A DNA stretch of 64,000 nucleotides from Luteipulveratus mongoliensis (GTDB lineage Bacteria; Actinomycetota; Actinomycetes; Actinomycetales; Dermatophilaceae): the NCBI RefSeq assembly GCF_001190945.1, contig NZ_CP011112.1, forward strand, positions 992,001-1,056,000, in the 5' to 3' direction. This document shows, piece by piece, positions 51,271 through 59,149 of this stretch. Position 1 is the first letter of the stretch; each line of letters opens with the position of its first letter. The position numbers and the translations under genes are program-made. The notes under the pieces were generated by a model that saw nothing but the letters and a program-made list of their open reading frames with translations, was not told where the DNA came from and did not search any database.

Positions 51271-52406
51271 CGTGACTCCTCCTCGGCGTATGACGCGTCG
51301 GCCTCGAGCTCCGCTCGCACCATTGCCTGCTGCTCGCGCTGCTGCGGTGTCGGCTCGGCAAACACGTTGTCGAACAACGAGTTCGGGTCGACCTGGGGCT
51401 CGGCGTTCATCCGGTCGCGAAGGTCGGAAGCGCGTTCCTCGCCCTCCTGCTCGGCATCGCGGATGGCGGCTTCGTCGAGGTGACCGTTGATGGTGAGCCA
51501 GGTCTGGAGCCGGGCCAGCGGGTCCTTCGCCAGCCATGCCGAGACCTCGTCGGCGGTGCGGTAGCGCGACGCGTCGTCGGCGTTGGTGTGCGCGTCCATC
51601 CGGTAGGTGTGGGCCTCGATCAGGAACGGCCCGTGCCCGGAGCGGGCGTGCTCGACGGCCGCATCCATCACGGCCAGCACCGCGGCCGGGTCGTTGCCGT
51701 CGATCTGCTCGGACCGGACGCCGTACCCAATTCCCTTGTACGCCAACGCCGGAGCCTTCGACTGCTTCGCCAGGGGGACGGAGATCGCGTACTTGTTGTT
51801 CTGCACGAAGAAGATCACGGGAGCGCTGAAGACCGCCGCGAAGTTGAGGGCCTCGTGGAAGTCGCCCTCACTCGTCGCGCCGTCGCCGATGAAGGCCAGC
51901 GCCACCGCGTCCGACCCGCGTCGCTTCTCGCCGTAGGCCGCGCCGGCCGCGTGCAGCAGCTGCGTCGACAGGGGAGTGCACTGCGGAGCCGTCTTGTGCG
52001 CCATCGGGTCGTAGCCGCAGTGGGCGTCGCCGCGCAGCAGCGTCAGCGCCTCGACCGGGTCGATGCCGCGGGTGAACAGCGCGACCGACTCGCGATAGGT
52101 CGGGAACATCCAGTCGCGCCCGGTGATCGCCTGCACGGCGCCGACCTGGCAGGCCTCCTGGCCGCGCGAGCTCGGGTAGACCGCGAGGCGACCCTGCTTG
52201 GTCAGCGCGGTCGACTGCACGTCGAGCCGGCGGCCGATGACCATTCCGCGCCACAGCTCCAGCAGTCGCTCGGCGCTGGGCGCGGTGTACTGGTGATTGC
52301 CCGCGGCCTGCTCGACAAGAACCCCGTCCGGGTCGAGCAGCTGCACGGGCTGGGGGGAGGGCAGCAAGTCGGTCGCCACACCTCCAGGCGCGAGTGTGGT
52401 CTCCAT
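51267..52406 (-). CDS. bkdA: 2-oxoacid dehydrogenase E1 alpha subunit
   Basis: A 379-residue subunit with the TPP/Mg motif from GDGATSEGDFHEALNFAAVF to VQNN, the substrate region SSRGQEACQVGAVQAITG and RESVALFTRGIDP, and a conserved phospho-loop region THTYRMDAHTNADDASRYR in slightly shorter form. Length and the divergent Lrp regulator favour branched-chain substrates over pyruvate. Start ATG 52406, preceded directly by an in-frame GTG. First gene of the operon. Confidence 0.92.
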   Translation of the reverse strand: METTLAPGGVATDLLPSPQPVQLLDPDGVLVEQAAGNHQYTAPSAERLLELWRGMVIGRRLDVQSTALTKQGRLAVYPSSRGQEACQVGAVQAITGRDWMFPTYRESVALFTRGIDPVEALTLLRGDAHCGYDPMAHKTAPQCTPLSTQLLHAAGAAYGEKRRGSDAVALAFIGDGATSEGDFHEALNFAAVFSAPVIFFVQNNKYAISVPLAKQSKAPALAYKGIGYGVRSEQIDGNDPAAVLAVMDAAVEHARSGHGPFLIEAHTYRMDAHTNADDASRYRTADEVSAWLAKDPLARLQTWLTINGHLDEAAIRDAEQEGEERASDLRDRMNAEPQVDPNSLFDNVFAEPTPQQREQQAMVRAELEADASYAEEESR

Positions 52407-52454
52407 CACGCCATCGTCCCTCGTGCGCGTCGTTTGGCTCTACCTGGCGGCACA

Positions 52455-52477
52455 ATGCAAGGCATACTGACTTGCAT
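52455..52477. promoter_or_regulatory. Lrp-type operator overlapping the regulator start codon
   Basis: ATGCAAG and CTTGCAT form a perfect 7-bp inverted repeat around nine bases. Its right arm contains the first bases of the Lrp gene start at 52476, and it lies 49 bases upstream of the E1alpha start. This fits a site where Lrp controls itself and the dehydrogenase operon. Confidence 0.65.
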
Positions 52478-53018
52478 GGCGCCGGAATCCGACCATCCGT
52501 CTCGTGATGAGCGTTCAACTACCGCGCGTTCTGGACAGACGGTCGCGTCCGCCGCGGCGCCAGCCCCGCGCCCCCTGGACGACGCGGACCGCCGGATGCT
52601 TCGCGAGCTGGTGACCGACGCTCGCCTGTCCGTACGCACGCTGGCCGAGCGTCTCCACATCAGCCGAGCGAACGCGTACGCCCGCCTTGATCGCCTGCAG
52701 AGCAGCGGCGTCATCACCGGCTTCACGGCGCGCTTCGCCCCCGAGCGCGCAGGGCTGGCGACGACGGCGTACGTCTCGGTCAACATCGAGCAGAACACCT
52801 GGCGCACGGTGTCCGCAGAGCTGGCCGAGCTGCCGTATGTCGAGTCGATTGCGCTGCTGGCCTCGGAGTTCGACGTCCTCGTGCTGGTGCACGCGCCCGA
52901 CAACGCCACCTTGCGGTCGCTGGTTCTGGAGCGGGTCCAGGCGATCCCGGGGGTGCTCGCGACGCGGACCTGGCTGGCCTTCGAGGAGATCCGTGGCAAG
53001 GGACCGTTCGCGCAGTGA
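52476..53018 (+). CDS. Lrp/AsnC family regulator (BkdR-like)
   Basis: A 180-residue Lrp protein. A Ser/Ala/Pro-rich N-terminal tail of about 35 residues precedes the winged helix (LDDADRRMLRELVTDARLSV, ISRANAYARLDRLQSSGVIT), and a RAM ligand domain follows (AYVSVNIEQNTW, LPYVESIALLASEFDVLVLV). It is divergent from the branched-chain dehydrogenase operon, the classical place of BkdR, and probably activates it in the presence of branched-chain amino acids. The ATG at 52455 would lie inside the operator; 52476 is preferred. Confidence 0.9.
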   Translation: MAPESDHPSRDERSTTARSGQTVASAAAPAPRPLDDADRRMLRELVTDARLSVRTLAERLHISRANAYARLDRLQSSGVITGFTARFAPERAGLATTAYVSVNIEQNTWRTVSAELAELPYVESIALLASEFDVLVLVHAPDNATLRSLVLERVQAIPGVLATRTWLAFEEIRGKGPFAQ

Positions 53019-53111
53019 CGATCGGGGCGTCACCATGCGCCCTCGAAGGCGGGTCACGGCCCCCGGATCCGCGAGGTCTGAACTGGGTGGTACTGGTAAG
53101 GATGGCCTAAC

Positions 53112-53504
53112 ATGCCCGATATGAGCACGGACGCCCTCGACCCACGTCTGGTCGAGATCGCCCATGCCTGCTTCGACTTCGCGCGGCTGGGTGACGTCGA
53201 GCGGCTGGCGGCCTACCTCGACCGGGGCGTGCCCGTCGATCTGACCGACGCCTCCGGCAACACGCTGCTGATGCTCGCGGCCTATCACGGGCAGACGGCG
53301 GCTGTGACGGTGCTGCTCGAGCGCGGTGCTGACGTCAACCGCCTCAACGACCGCGGCCAGTCACCGTTGGCCGGCGCGGTGTTCAAGGGTGAGGACACGA
53401 TCGTGTTCCTGCTGATGGATGCCGGCGCCGATGCAGAGGTCGGCTCGCCGTCGGCCAAGCAGACCGCCGAGATGTTCGGCCGCGGCGACCTCACCACCCG
53501 CTGA
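53112..53504 (+). CDS. Small ankyrin repeat protein
   Basis: A 130-residue protein with about three ankyrin repeats: ARLGDVERLAAYLDRGVPVD, SGNTLLMLAAYHGQTAAVTV with LLERGADVN, and GQSPLAGAVFKGEDTIVFLL with MDAGADAE. Ankyrin proteins bind other proteins; the partner is unknown. The ATG at 53112 follows AAGGATGGCC; 53121 is an alternative. The gene stands alone; two direct copies of CGTACGCCCCTCTCACCT follow its stop. Confidence 0.88.
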   Translation: MPDMSTDALDPRLVEIAHACFDFARLGDVERLAAYLDRGVPVDLTDASGNTLLMLAAYHGQTAAVTVLLERGADVNRLNDRGQSPLAGAVFKGEDTIVFLLMDAGADAEVGSPSAKQTAEMFGRGDLTTR

Positions 53505-53545
53505 CGTACGCCCCTCTCACCTCCCGTACGCCCCTCTCACCTCTC

Positions 53546-53607
53546 CCCCCGCGAAAAATGACTGCTCTGCGCGGCATGCGCGACGGAACAGTCACTTTTC
53601 GCGGGGG
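53546..53607 (+). repeat. Palindrome 1 flanking the AbiEi/DUF559-like gene
   Basis: The arms CCCCCGCGAAAAATGACTG (53546-53564) and CAGTCACTTTTCGCGGGGG (53589-53607) pair over 19 bp with one mismatch, around a 24-base centre that is identical in the second copy (starts CTCTGCGCGGCATGCGCG). It lies 60 bp before the chosen start of the flanked gene. Two short direct repeats precede it. Confidence 0.9.
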
Positions 53608-53666
53608 AAGTGGGGCCTGTGGATGACCGTCGTCGCGCTCTCGTGTCCCATGCGACTGTGGCGGCC

Positions 53667-54650
53667 ATGTCTGACGACAATGCGATCGCGTTCGACCCGA
53701 CAACGCTGCAGATCTGCTCGGAGCTGCGCCGCGGATTCGTCGAGCCACGGCGAGTGCGGCGCGATGACGGCGCGCTTCGGTTCCACATGGTCCGGCACGG
53801 GGTGTGTATGGAGTCCGCGACCTGGTCGAATCTCGGCCCCGATCAGCGGTACGAAGCCCTGGTCCATGCGACCGCGCTGATGGCGAGGCCAGGACCCCAC
53901 ATCTTCAGTCATCAGTCAGCGGCCGCGGTGTGGCAGCTCCCGATCGTCGAGCGGTGGCCCGCGAAGGTCCACGTTGTTGTCGAGGAGTCGAAGGCGCACA
54001 GCTCATCAGTGTTGGTGAGACACACCCAGGAGGGTGCAACGGCGGTCCTGCAGAACGGGCTGCTGGTCACCGACGTGGCACGCACGGTGGCCGACCTGTC
54101 TCGAGAGGTGGGCTTTGTGGACGGCCTCGCGGCCGCCGACAACGCCATGAGGCGGGGGCTCTGCGAGCGAGAGGACTTGCACGCAGAGTGGCAGCGGCTG
54201 CCGCCGCGCTCGCCGGGTCGGGCCATCATTCGGCGGGTGGCCGAGCTGGCCGACTCTGGTGCGATGTCGGCGGGAGAGAGCCTCAGCCGTGGACAGATGT
54301 TCTTGCTGAGGTTCCCGCAGCCGTGTCTGCAGGTCGCGTACTCGGATGCAGACGGAAAGATCGGGGAGACCGACTTCAGCTGGCCAGGACTCGTCGGCGA
54401 GTTCGATGGCGAGGCCAAGTACGGACCGGCGTACAACAGCAGTCCTGAGGAGATGCAGGAGCGGATCGTGAAGGAGAAAGGTCGCGAAGACCGCCTACGC
54501 GCGATTCGCAACAAGGTCGCACGCTGGGGCTGGACCGCCGCCAGAGACGGAGAGCCGATGGCGCGGAAGCTGATCGCACAGGGACTGACTCCTGAGCCAC
54601 GACGTCGCTGGATCCTCCTGGGGCCGATCGATACGGAAGACGCCGCCTAA
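53667..54650 (+). CDS. AbiEi-like / DUF559 endonuclease-like protein between palindromes
   Basis: A 327-residue protein with two parts. The N-terminal 170 residues resemble the AbiEi-type antitoxin module seen in many actinobacterial proteins (HIFSHQSAAAVWQLPIVERW, VLVRHTQEGATAVLQNGLLV, TDVARTVADLSREVGFVDGL). The C-terminal part has a PD-(D/E)xK-like pattern, Asp in GETDFSW and GEFDGEAKYG, then KEKGREDRLRAIRNK, as in DUF559/Vsr-like nucleases. No partner toxin gene is next to it. The ATG at 53667 was chosen; GTGs at 53610 and 53619 touch the palindrome. The stop is three bases from the second palindrome. Confidence 0.75.
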   Translation: MSDDNAIAFDPTTLQICSELRRGFVEPRRVRRDDGALRFHMVRHGVCMESATWSNLGPDQRYEALVHATALMARPGPHIFSHQSAAAVWQLPIVERWPAKVHVVVEESKAHSSSVLVRHTQEGATAVLQNGLLVTDVARTVADLSREVGFVDGLAAADNAMRRGLCEREDLHAEWQRLPPRSPGRAIIRRVAELADSGAMSAGESLSRGQMFLLRFPQPCLQVAYSDADGKIGETDFSWPGLVGEFDGEAKYGPAYNSSPEEMQERIVKEKGREDRLRAIRNKVARWGWTAARDGEPMARKLIAQGLTPEPRRRWILLGPIDTEDAA

Positions 54651-54653
54651 CGC

Positions 54654-54725
54654 CACTTCCCCTGCGAAAAGTGACTGCTCTGCGCGGCATGCGCGACGGA
54701 ACAGTCACCTTTCGCGGGGGAAGTG
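54654..54725 (+). repeat. Palindrome 2 flanking the AbiEi/DUF559-like gene
   Basis: The arms at 54654-54677 and 54702-54725 (CACTTCCCCTGCGAAAAGTG and its partner) pair over 24 bp with two mismatches. The centre is identical to that of palindrome 1, and the two copies lie in the same orientation 1.1 kb apart. Confidence 0.9.
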
Positions 54726-54764
54726 CCGGTGAGGCGGACTCGCGAGGTGAGGCGGGCGTACGGG

Positions 54765-55055
54765 TCAGGAGGCCTTGCTCGTGGCCTGCAGCGACTCGGG
54801 CAGGTGCCCGGTGGTCTTGGTGTAGAACTTCGCGGCCTGCTTGTTGGCGGCCGTGCGAGCCAACGCCATGATCGAGCCGGACACGACCGCGAACACGGCC
54901 GCCTCGCGCCACGGGACGTCCGGGTGCGCCGCATTGGTCGGGGGCGTCTTGCCACCGGACGCGAACTTCCAGGTGCTCTGCGTCGCGGCCTTGGCGGCAC
55001 GGCTGGCCACCAGTCCGGACCCGATCGCGAGCACCTTCCACAACGCGTTACCCAT
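54765..55055 (-). CDS. DUF4235 membrane protein
   Basis: A 96-residue protein with two hydrophobic segments (LWKVLAIGSGLVASRAA and AAVFAVVSGSIMALARTAAN) separated by a polar loop (WKFASGGKTPPTNAAHP). This is the DUF4235 layout: a small actinobacterial membrane protein of unknown function. The ATG at 55055 follows AAGGTGTGG; a start at 55064 is also in frame. Confidence 0.8.
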   Translation of the reverse strand: MGNALWKVLAIGSGLVASRAAKAATQSTWKFASGGKTPPTNAAHPDVPWREAAVFAVVSGSIMALARTAANKQAAKFYTKTTGHLPESLQATSKAS

Positions 55056-55189
55056 CGGCCACACCTTTCCGTCGTCCTGCGCGATCGATCGTCTGGATCA
55101 ACTGGTCATCACGTGCCCTGAGGGTCACGAAACGACCAACCGATCGTCTGGGGTCGAGCCTGCCACGGCGCGGCGTGTACCGTCGACCT

Positions 55190-55283
55190 CAGAGACGACA
55201 GGGGAGCGCAAGTGCGCTGAGAGTGCGGCCCGCCGCAGACCCTCGAACCTGATCCGGTTAGTACCGGTGGAGGAAGTCGAGCA
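55190..55283 (+). promoter_or_regulatory. TPP riboswitch (THI element)
   Basis: The conserved blocks of the thiamine pyrophosphate aptamer are present in order: GGGGAGC (55201-55207), CTGAGAGTGCGG (55217-55228), CAGACCCTCGAACCTGATCC (55236-55255), and GGTTAGTACCGGTGGAGGAAG. A thiBPQ-type transporter follows 65 bases downstream, the expected target. High TPP should reduce expression. The output switch appears to lie in the ribosome-site hairpin at 55322-55340. Confidence 0.93.
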
Positions 55284-55321
55284 ACTCCCTCGCCCGCCCC
55301 ATCCCGGGGTTCGGCGAGACC

Positions 55322-55340
55322 CCTCCTTACGACAAGGAGG
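55322..55340 (+). promoter_or_regulatory. Hairpin hiding the thiB ribosome-binding site
   Basis: CCTCCTT (55322-55328), loop ACGAC and AAGGAGG (55334-55340) form a perfect 7-bp stem. AAGGAGG is the thiB Shine-Dalgarno, seven bases before the ATG. GGAGG at 55269-55273, inside the 3' part of the aptamer, could instead pair with CCTCC and free the site. This suggests translational control by TPP. Confidence 0.7.
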
Positions 55341-55347
55341 ACGTCCC

Positions 55348-56457
55348 ATGCGTCGTACGACGCACCTCACCGCGGCGATCGCGGTCACCCTCACCCTGGC
55401 CGGCTGCTCACTGAGCGACGGTGACGGCGACTCGAGTGATTCAAAGAGCACCGCCGCACCCCAAGGCGCCACCACGGGCAGCGCAGCGCCCGCCAACAAA
55501 ACCGTCACCCTCATCACGCACGACTCGTTCAACGTGCCCAAGCCGCTGCTCGCGCAGTTCACCAAGGAGACCGGCTACACGGTCAAGGTCACGCCGTCCG
55601 GCGACGCCGGCCAGGTCGCCAACAAGCTGGTGCTGACTAAGGGTTCGCCCCTCGGTGACGCGGTCTTCGGCATCGACAACACCTTCGCCTCGCGGGTGAT
55701 CTCCGAGGGTGTGCTCGATGCGTACACGCCGAAGACTCCCGCGCCCGGCGGGTCGGCGTACGCGTTGAAGGACGGTGGAGACCAGCTGACGCCGGTCGAC
55801 TACGCCAACACCTGCGTCAACATCGACACCACCTGGTTCGCGAAGAAGAAGATCGCGCCGCCCAAGACGTTCGACGACCTCGCCTCGAAGCGGGAGTACA
55901 AGAACCTCATGGTCGTGCCCGGCGCGCCGACCTCGTCGCCCGGCCTGGCGATGCTGCTAGCGACCGTCGGAAGGGAGCACCGTGACGGGACGGGCTGGCA
56001 GGCCTACTGGAAGTGGCTCGTCGCCAACGGCGTCAAGATCACCAGCGGCTGGGAGGACGCCTACAACGTCGACTTCACCCAGGGTGAAGGCAAGGGCGAC
56101 CGCCCGATCGTGTGGTCGTACGACACCTCTCCGGCATTCACCGTCAAGGACGGGAAATCAACAACCGCAGCCCTGCTCGACACCTGCTTCCGCCAGGTCG
56201 AGTACTCCGGCGTCATCAAGGGCGCCAAGAACCCGACGGGCGCCAAGGCACTCATCGACTGGATGCAGGGCAAGGCGTTCCAGGACGCGCTGCCGACCAA
56301 CATGTACGTCTTCCCGGTCAGCAAGAGCGCGACGCTGCCCGCCGACTGGCAGAAGTTCGCCAAGCAGCCGACCAAGCCGTACGACGTCTCGCCGGCTGAC
56401 ATCGCGAAGAACCGTCAGACCTGGCTCACCGAGTGGCAGGACATCGTCTCGAAGTGA
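55348..56457 (+). CDS. thiB: Thiamine ABC transporter substrate-binding lipoprotein
   Basis: A 369-residue binding protein. A lipoprotein signal (LTAAIAVTLTLAGC) is followed by an acidic linker and a type II periplasmic-binding fold: TVTLITHDSFNVPKPLLAQF, ETGYTVKVTPSGDAGQVANK, FGIDNTFASRVISEGVLDAY, and YDTSPAF near the ligand cleft, as in ThiB/TbpA. It catches thiamine or its phosphates outside the cell. It lies under a TPP riboswitch and its stop overlaps thiP by four bases. Confidence 0.94.
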   Translation: MRRTTHLTAAIAVTLTLAGCSLSDGDGDSSDSKSTAAPQGATTGSAAPANKTVTLITHDSFNVPKPLLAQFTKETGYTVKVTPSGDAGQVANKLVLTKGSPLGDAVFGIDNTFASRVISEGVLDAYTPKTPAPGGSAYALKDGGDQLTPVDYANTCVNIDTTWFAKKKIAPPKTFDDLASKREYKNLMVVPGAPTSSPGLAMLLATVGREHRDGTGWQAYWKWLVANGVKITSGWEDAYNVDFTQGEGKGDRPIVWSYDTSPAFTVKDGKSTTAALLDTCFRQVEYSGVIKGAKNPTGAKALIDWMQGKAFQDALPTNMYVFPVSKSATLPADWQKFAKQPTKPYDVSPADIAKNRQTWLTEWQDIVSK

Positions 56458-58109
56458 GATCTCACCGGCGTACGACCACGGGCTGGGCTCTCGCCCTGCT
56501 CGCGGTCGTGCCGCTGGCCTTCTTGGCCATCTTCTTCGCCTGGCCGGTGGGCGGCATGGTCGGTCGCGGACTGCATCCGGACGGCCAGTGGGCGATCTCG
56601 GATGCCCTTGGTGTGCTTGGCCGTTCGCGCATCCAGCGAGTTCTCTGGTTCACCGTCTGGATGGCCGCGCTCGCGACCCTGATCACCGTCGTGCTCGGGC
56701 TCCCCGCCGCGTACGTCCTGCACCGCCTCTCGTTCCCCGGCCAGCGACTGCTCCGGGCGCTCGTGGTCATGCCGTTCGTGCTGCCCACGGTCGTCGTCGG
56801 TGTGGCCTTCCGGACCCTGCTGGCGCCGTCAGGACCATTGGGATTCCTCGGGATCGACGGCTCGAGGTTCGCCATCCTGCTGGCCCTGGTGTTCTTCAAC
56901 CTGGCCGTCGTGGTGCGCACGGTGGGCGGCATGTGGGAGAGCCTCGACCCGCGTGCGGAGGAGTCGGCGGCCGCTCTCGGCGCGAGTCCGTGGCAGGTCT
57001 TCCGCACGGTCACGCTGCCGGCCCTCACGCCAGCCATCGTGTCGGCCGGAAGTGTCGTATTCCTTTTCTGCTCAACGGCTTTCGGCGTTGTGCTCACGCT
57101 CGGTGGACTGCGCTACAGCACCATCGAGACTGAGATCTACCTCCTCACCACCGACTTCCTCGACCTCCGGGCCGCCGCCGTCCTCAGCCTCCTGCAGCTG
57201 GTCGCGGTCCTGGTCCTCCTCGTGCTCGCGGACATCACACGCACCCGACGTGAGCGTGTCGTCTCCCGATCGAGCCGTACGACGGCCGCTCGTCGCCCGA
57301 GCCGCAGTGACACCCTCCCCGCTGTCCTGACCGCGCTGGTCGTGGGGTTCGTGCTCGCCCCGGTGGTCACGCTTGTCGTGCGGTCGCTGCAGGTCGACGG
57401 CCACTGGAGCCTCGCGAACTACCGTCGGCTGAACGGGACCGGCGGCACCGAGGTCCTCGTCCCCGTCACCGAAGCCATCCGCAACTCGTGGCGGACCGCG
57501 ATCGACGCGACGCTGCTCGCCATGCTGCTAGGCGTGATCGTGGCCGTCATCGTCTCTCGCCGTGGGTCGACCAAGAGAGCGCGGCGCGGGCTCGCCCTCC
57601 TCGACGGCGCGTTCATGCTCCCGCTCGGAATATCAGCAGTGACAGTCGGATTCGGCTTCCTCATCACCCTCGACCGGCCGCCTCTGGACCTGCGGTCATC
57701 GCCGATCCTGGTGCCAATTGCGCAGGCGATGGTCGCGCTGCCTCTCGTCGTACGCACCCTCGCGCCGGTCCTGCGCTCGATCGACCCGCGTCAGCGTGAG
57801 GCCGCGTCCACCCTGGGTGCCGGGCCGGTGCGCGCGTGGATCAGCGTCGACCTGCCCGTGGTCTGGCGGCCGCTGCTGGCCGCCACCGGCTTCGCCATGG
57901 CCGTGTCGCTGGGGGAGTTCGGCGCGACCAGCTTCCTGGCGCGACCTGAGCGGCCGACCCTCCCGGTCGTGATCTATCAGCTGATCGGCCGACCGACGGG
58001 GGACAGCTTCGGGATGGCGCTGGCCGCATCGGTCGTGCTCGCGCTCGTGACGGTCACGATCATGGGCCTGGTCGAGCGGCTCCGCGTCGGCTCCTGGGGT
58101 GCATTCTGA
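56454..58109 (+). CDS. thiP: Thiamine ABC transporter permease
   Basis: A 551-residue permease with twelve or so helices in two homologous halves, each with a BPD-type EAA loop: AEESAAALGASPWQVFRTVT in the first and REAASTLGAGPVRAWISVDL in the second. This two-in-one layout is typical of ThiP and FbpB-type iron permeases; the riboswitch and ThiB fix thiamine as the cargo. Start chosen at the GTG 56454 (GTGA overlap with thiB); an in-frame GTG at 56433 would extend the overlap. Confidence 0.93.
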   Translation: MRSHRRTTTGWALALLAVVPLAFLAIFFAWPVGGMVGRGLHPDGQWAISDALGVLGRSRIQRVLWFTVWMAALATLITVVLGLPAAYVLHRLSFPGQRLLRALVVMPFVLPTVVVGVAFRTLLAPSGPLGFLGIDGSRFAILLALVFFNLAVVVRTVGGMWESLDPRAEESAAALGASPWQVFRTVTLPALTPAIVSAGSVVFLFCSTAFGVVLTLGGLRYSTIETEIYLLTTDFLDLRAAAVLSLLQLVAVLVLLVLADITRTRRERVVSRSSRTTAARRPSRSDTLPAVLTALVVGFVLAPVVTLVVRSLQVDGHWSLANYRRLNGTGGTEVLVPVTEAIRNSWRTAIDATLLAMLLGVIVAVIVSRRGSTKRARRGLALLDGAFMLPLGISAVTVGFGFLITLDRPPLDLRSSPILVPIAQAMVALPLVVRTLAPVLRSIDPRQREAASTLGAGPVRAWISVDLPVVWRPLLAATGFAMAVSLGEFGATSFLARPERPTLPVVIYQLIGRPTGDSFGMALAASVVLALVTVTIMGLVERLRVGSWGAF

Positions 58110-59149
58110 TGGCTGTGACATCGTCCACGGCCGCTGACGAGCCAGCGAGCACCGAGCAGCCGTCGAGCGAGCCCGGCCTCCAGCTCGAGCACGTCTCGGT
58201 GCGGTTCGGCGACACGGTCGCGGTCGACGACGTCAGCCTCGACCTCGAGGCAGGTCAGGTGCTGGCCGTCCTCGGGCCGTCGGGCTGCGGCAAGTCGACC
58301 CTCCTGCGCGTGATCGCCGGTCTGCAGCAACCCGACGCGGGGAGAGTGCTGTTCGGCGGCCAAGACGTGACCGGCGTACCCACGCACCGACGCGGCTTCG
58401 CGCTGATGTTCCAGGACGGTCAGCTGTTCGCCCATCTCGACGTCGCCGGGAATGTCGCGTACGCCCTTCGCCGGCAACGGATTCCGCGTCGCGAGATCGC
58501 ACCGCGAGTCCGCGAGCTGCTCGAGCTCGTGGGACTGCCCGACCTCGGAAGTCGCCGCCCCGGAACGCTGTCCGGCGGCCAGCAGCAACGGGTGGCGCTC
58601 GCGCGGGCGTTGGCCGGTCGGCCGAGGATGCTGCTCCTCGACGAGCCGCTGTCCTCGCTGGACCGCGCTCTGCGAGACCGATTGGGCGCCGACCTGCGAC
58701 GCATCCTCACCGAGTCCGGCACCACGGCGTTGATGGTGACGCACGACCATGACGAGGCGTTCACCGTGGCCGACAGGATGGCGGTCATGCGAGAGGGCCG
58801 AGTCGTCCAACAGGGCAGTACGGCGGACGTGTGGCACCATCCGGCGGACGTCGAGACGGCCGAGTTCCTCGGCTACTCAACGGTTCTCAGTGGTCTGGCC
58901 GCCGCGCAGATCGTGCCCGGCGCCGAGCAGGTGGCGTTACGGCCGCAGGCGCTGCGGATGGATCCGGCAGGCGAGCTGGCGGCGACGGTGACCGCGGCTA
59001 CGCAGGCTGCGGACGTCGTACGACTGCGGGTCGACGTCGACGAGATCGGACCGGCGGACGCCATCGGCCACCTCGCGCAGGTGCCGCAGGCCGGCGATAG
59101 GGTCCGTCTCGTGCTGGACCCGGTCGGGGTGGCTCAGCTGGACGCCTGA
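58109..59149 (+). CDS. thiQ: Thiamine ABC transporter ATP-binding protein
   Basis: A 346-residue ATPase. Walker A is GPSGCGKST, the Q-loop lies in ALMFQDGQLFAHLDVAGNVA, the signature is LSGGQQQRVALARA, Walker B is MLLLDEPLSSLD and the H-loop is VTHDHDE. A C-terminal extension of about 110 residues carries a TOBE-like regulatory domain (EQVALRPQALRMD), longer than in enterobacterial ThiQ. Its ATG shares one base with the thiP stop. It converges with and overlaps the first VWA gene by 16 bases. Confidence 0.93.
   Translation: MAVTSSTAADEPASTEQPSSEPGLQLEHVSVRFGDTVAVDDVSLDLEAGQVLAVLGPSGCGKSTLLRVIAGLQQPDAGRVLFGGQDVTGVPTHRRGFALMFQDGQLFAHLDVAGNVAYALRRQRIPRREIAPRVRELLELVGLPDLGSRRPGTLSGGQQQRVALARALAGRPRMLLLDEPLSSLDRALRDRLGADLRRILTESGTTALMVTHDHDEAFTVADRMAVMREGRVVQQGSTADVWHHPADVETAEFLGYSTVLSGLAAAQIVPGAEQVALRPQALRMDPAGELAATVTAATQAADVVRLRVDVDEIGPADAIGHLAQVPQAGDRVRLVLDPVGVAQLDA

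Noticed and set aside
53667-54650. A complete type IV toxin-antitoxin pair
   Set aside because: Only an AbiEi-like N-terminal module is present and no AbiEii-type nucleotidyltransferase toxin gene lies on either side.
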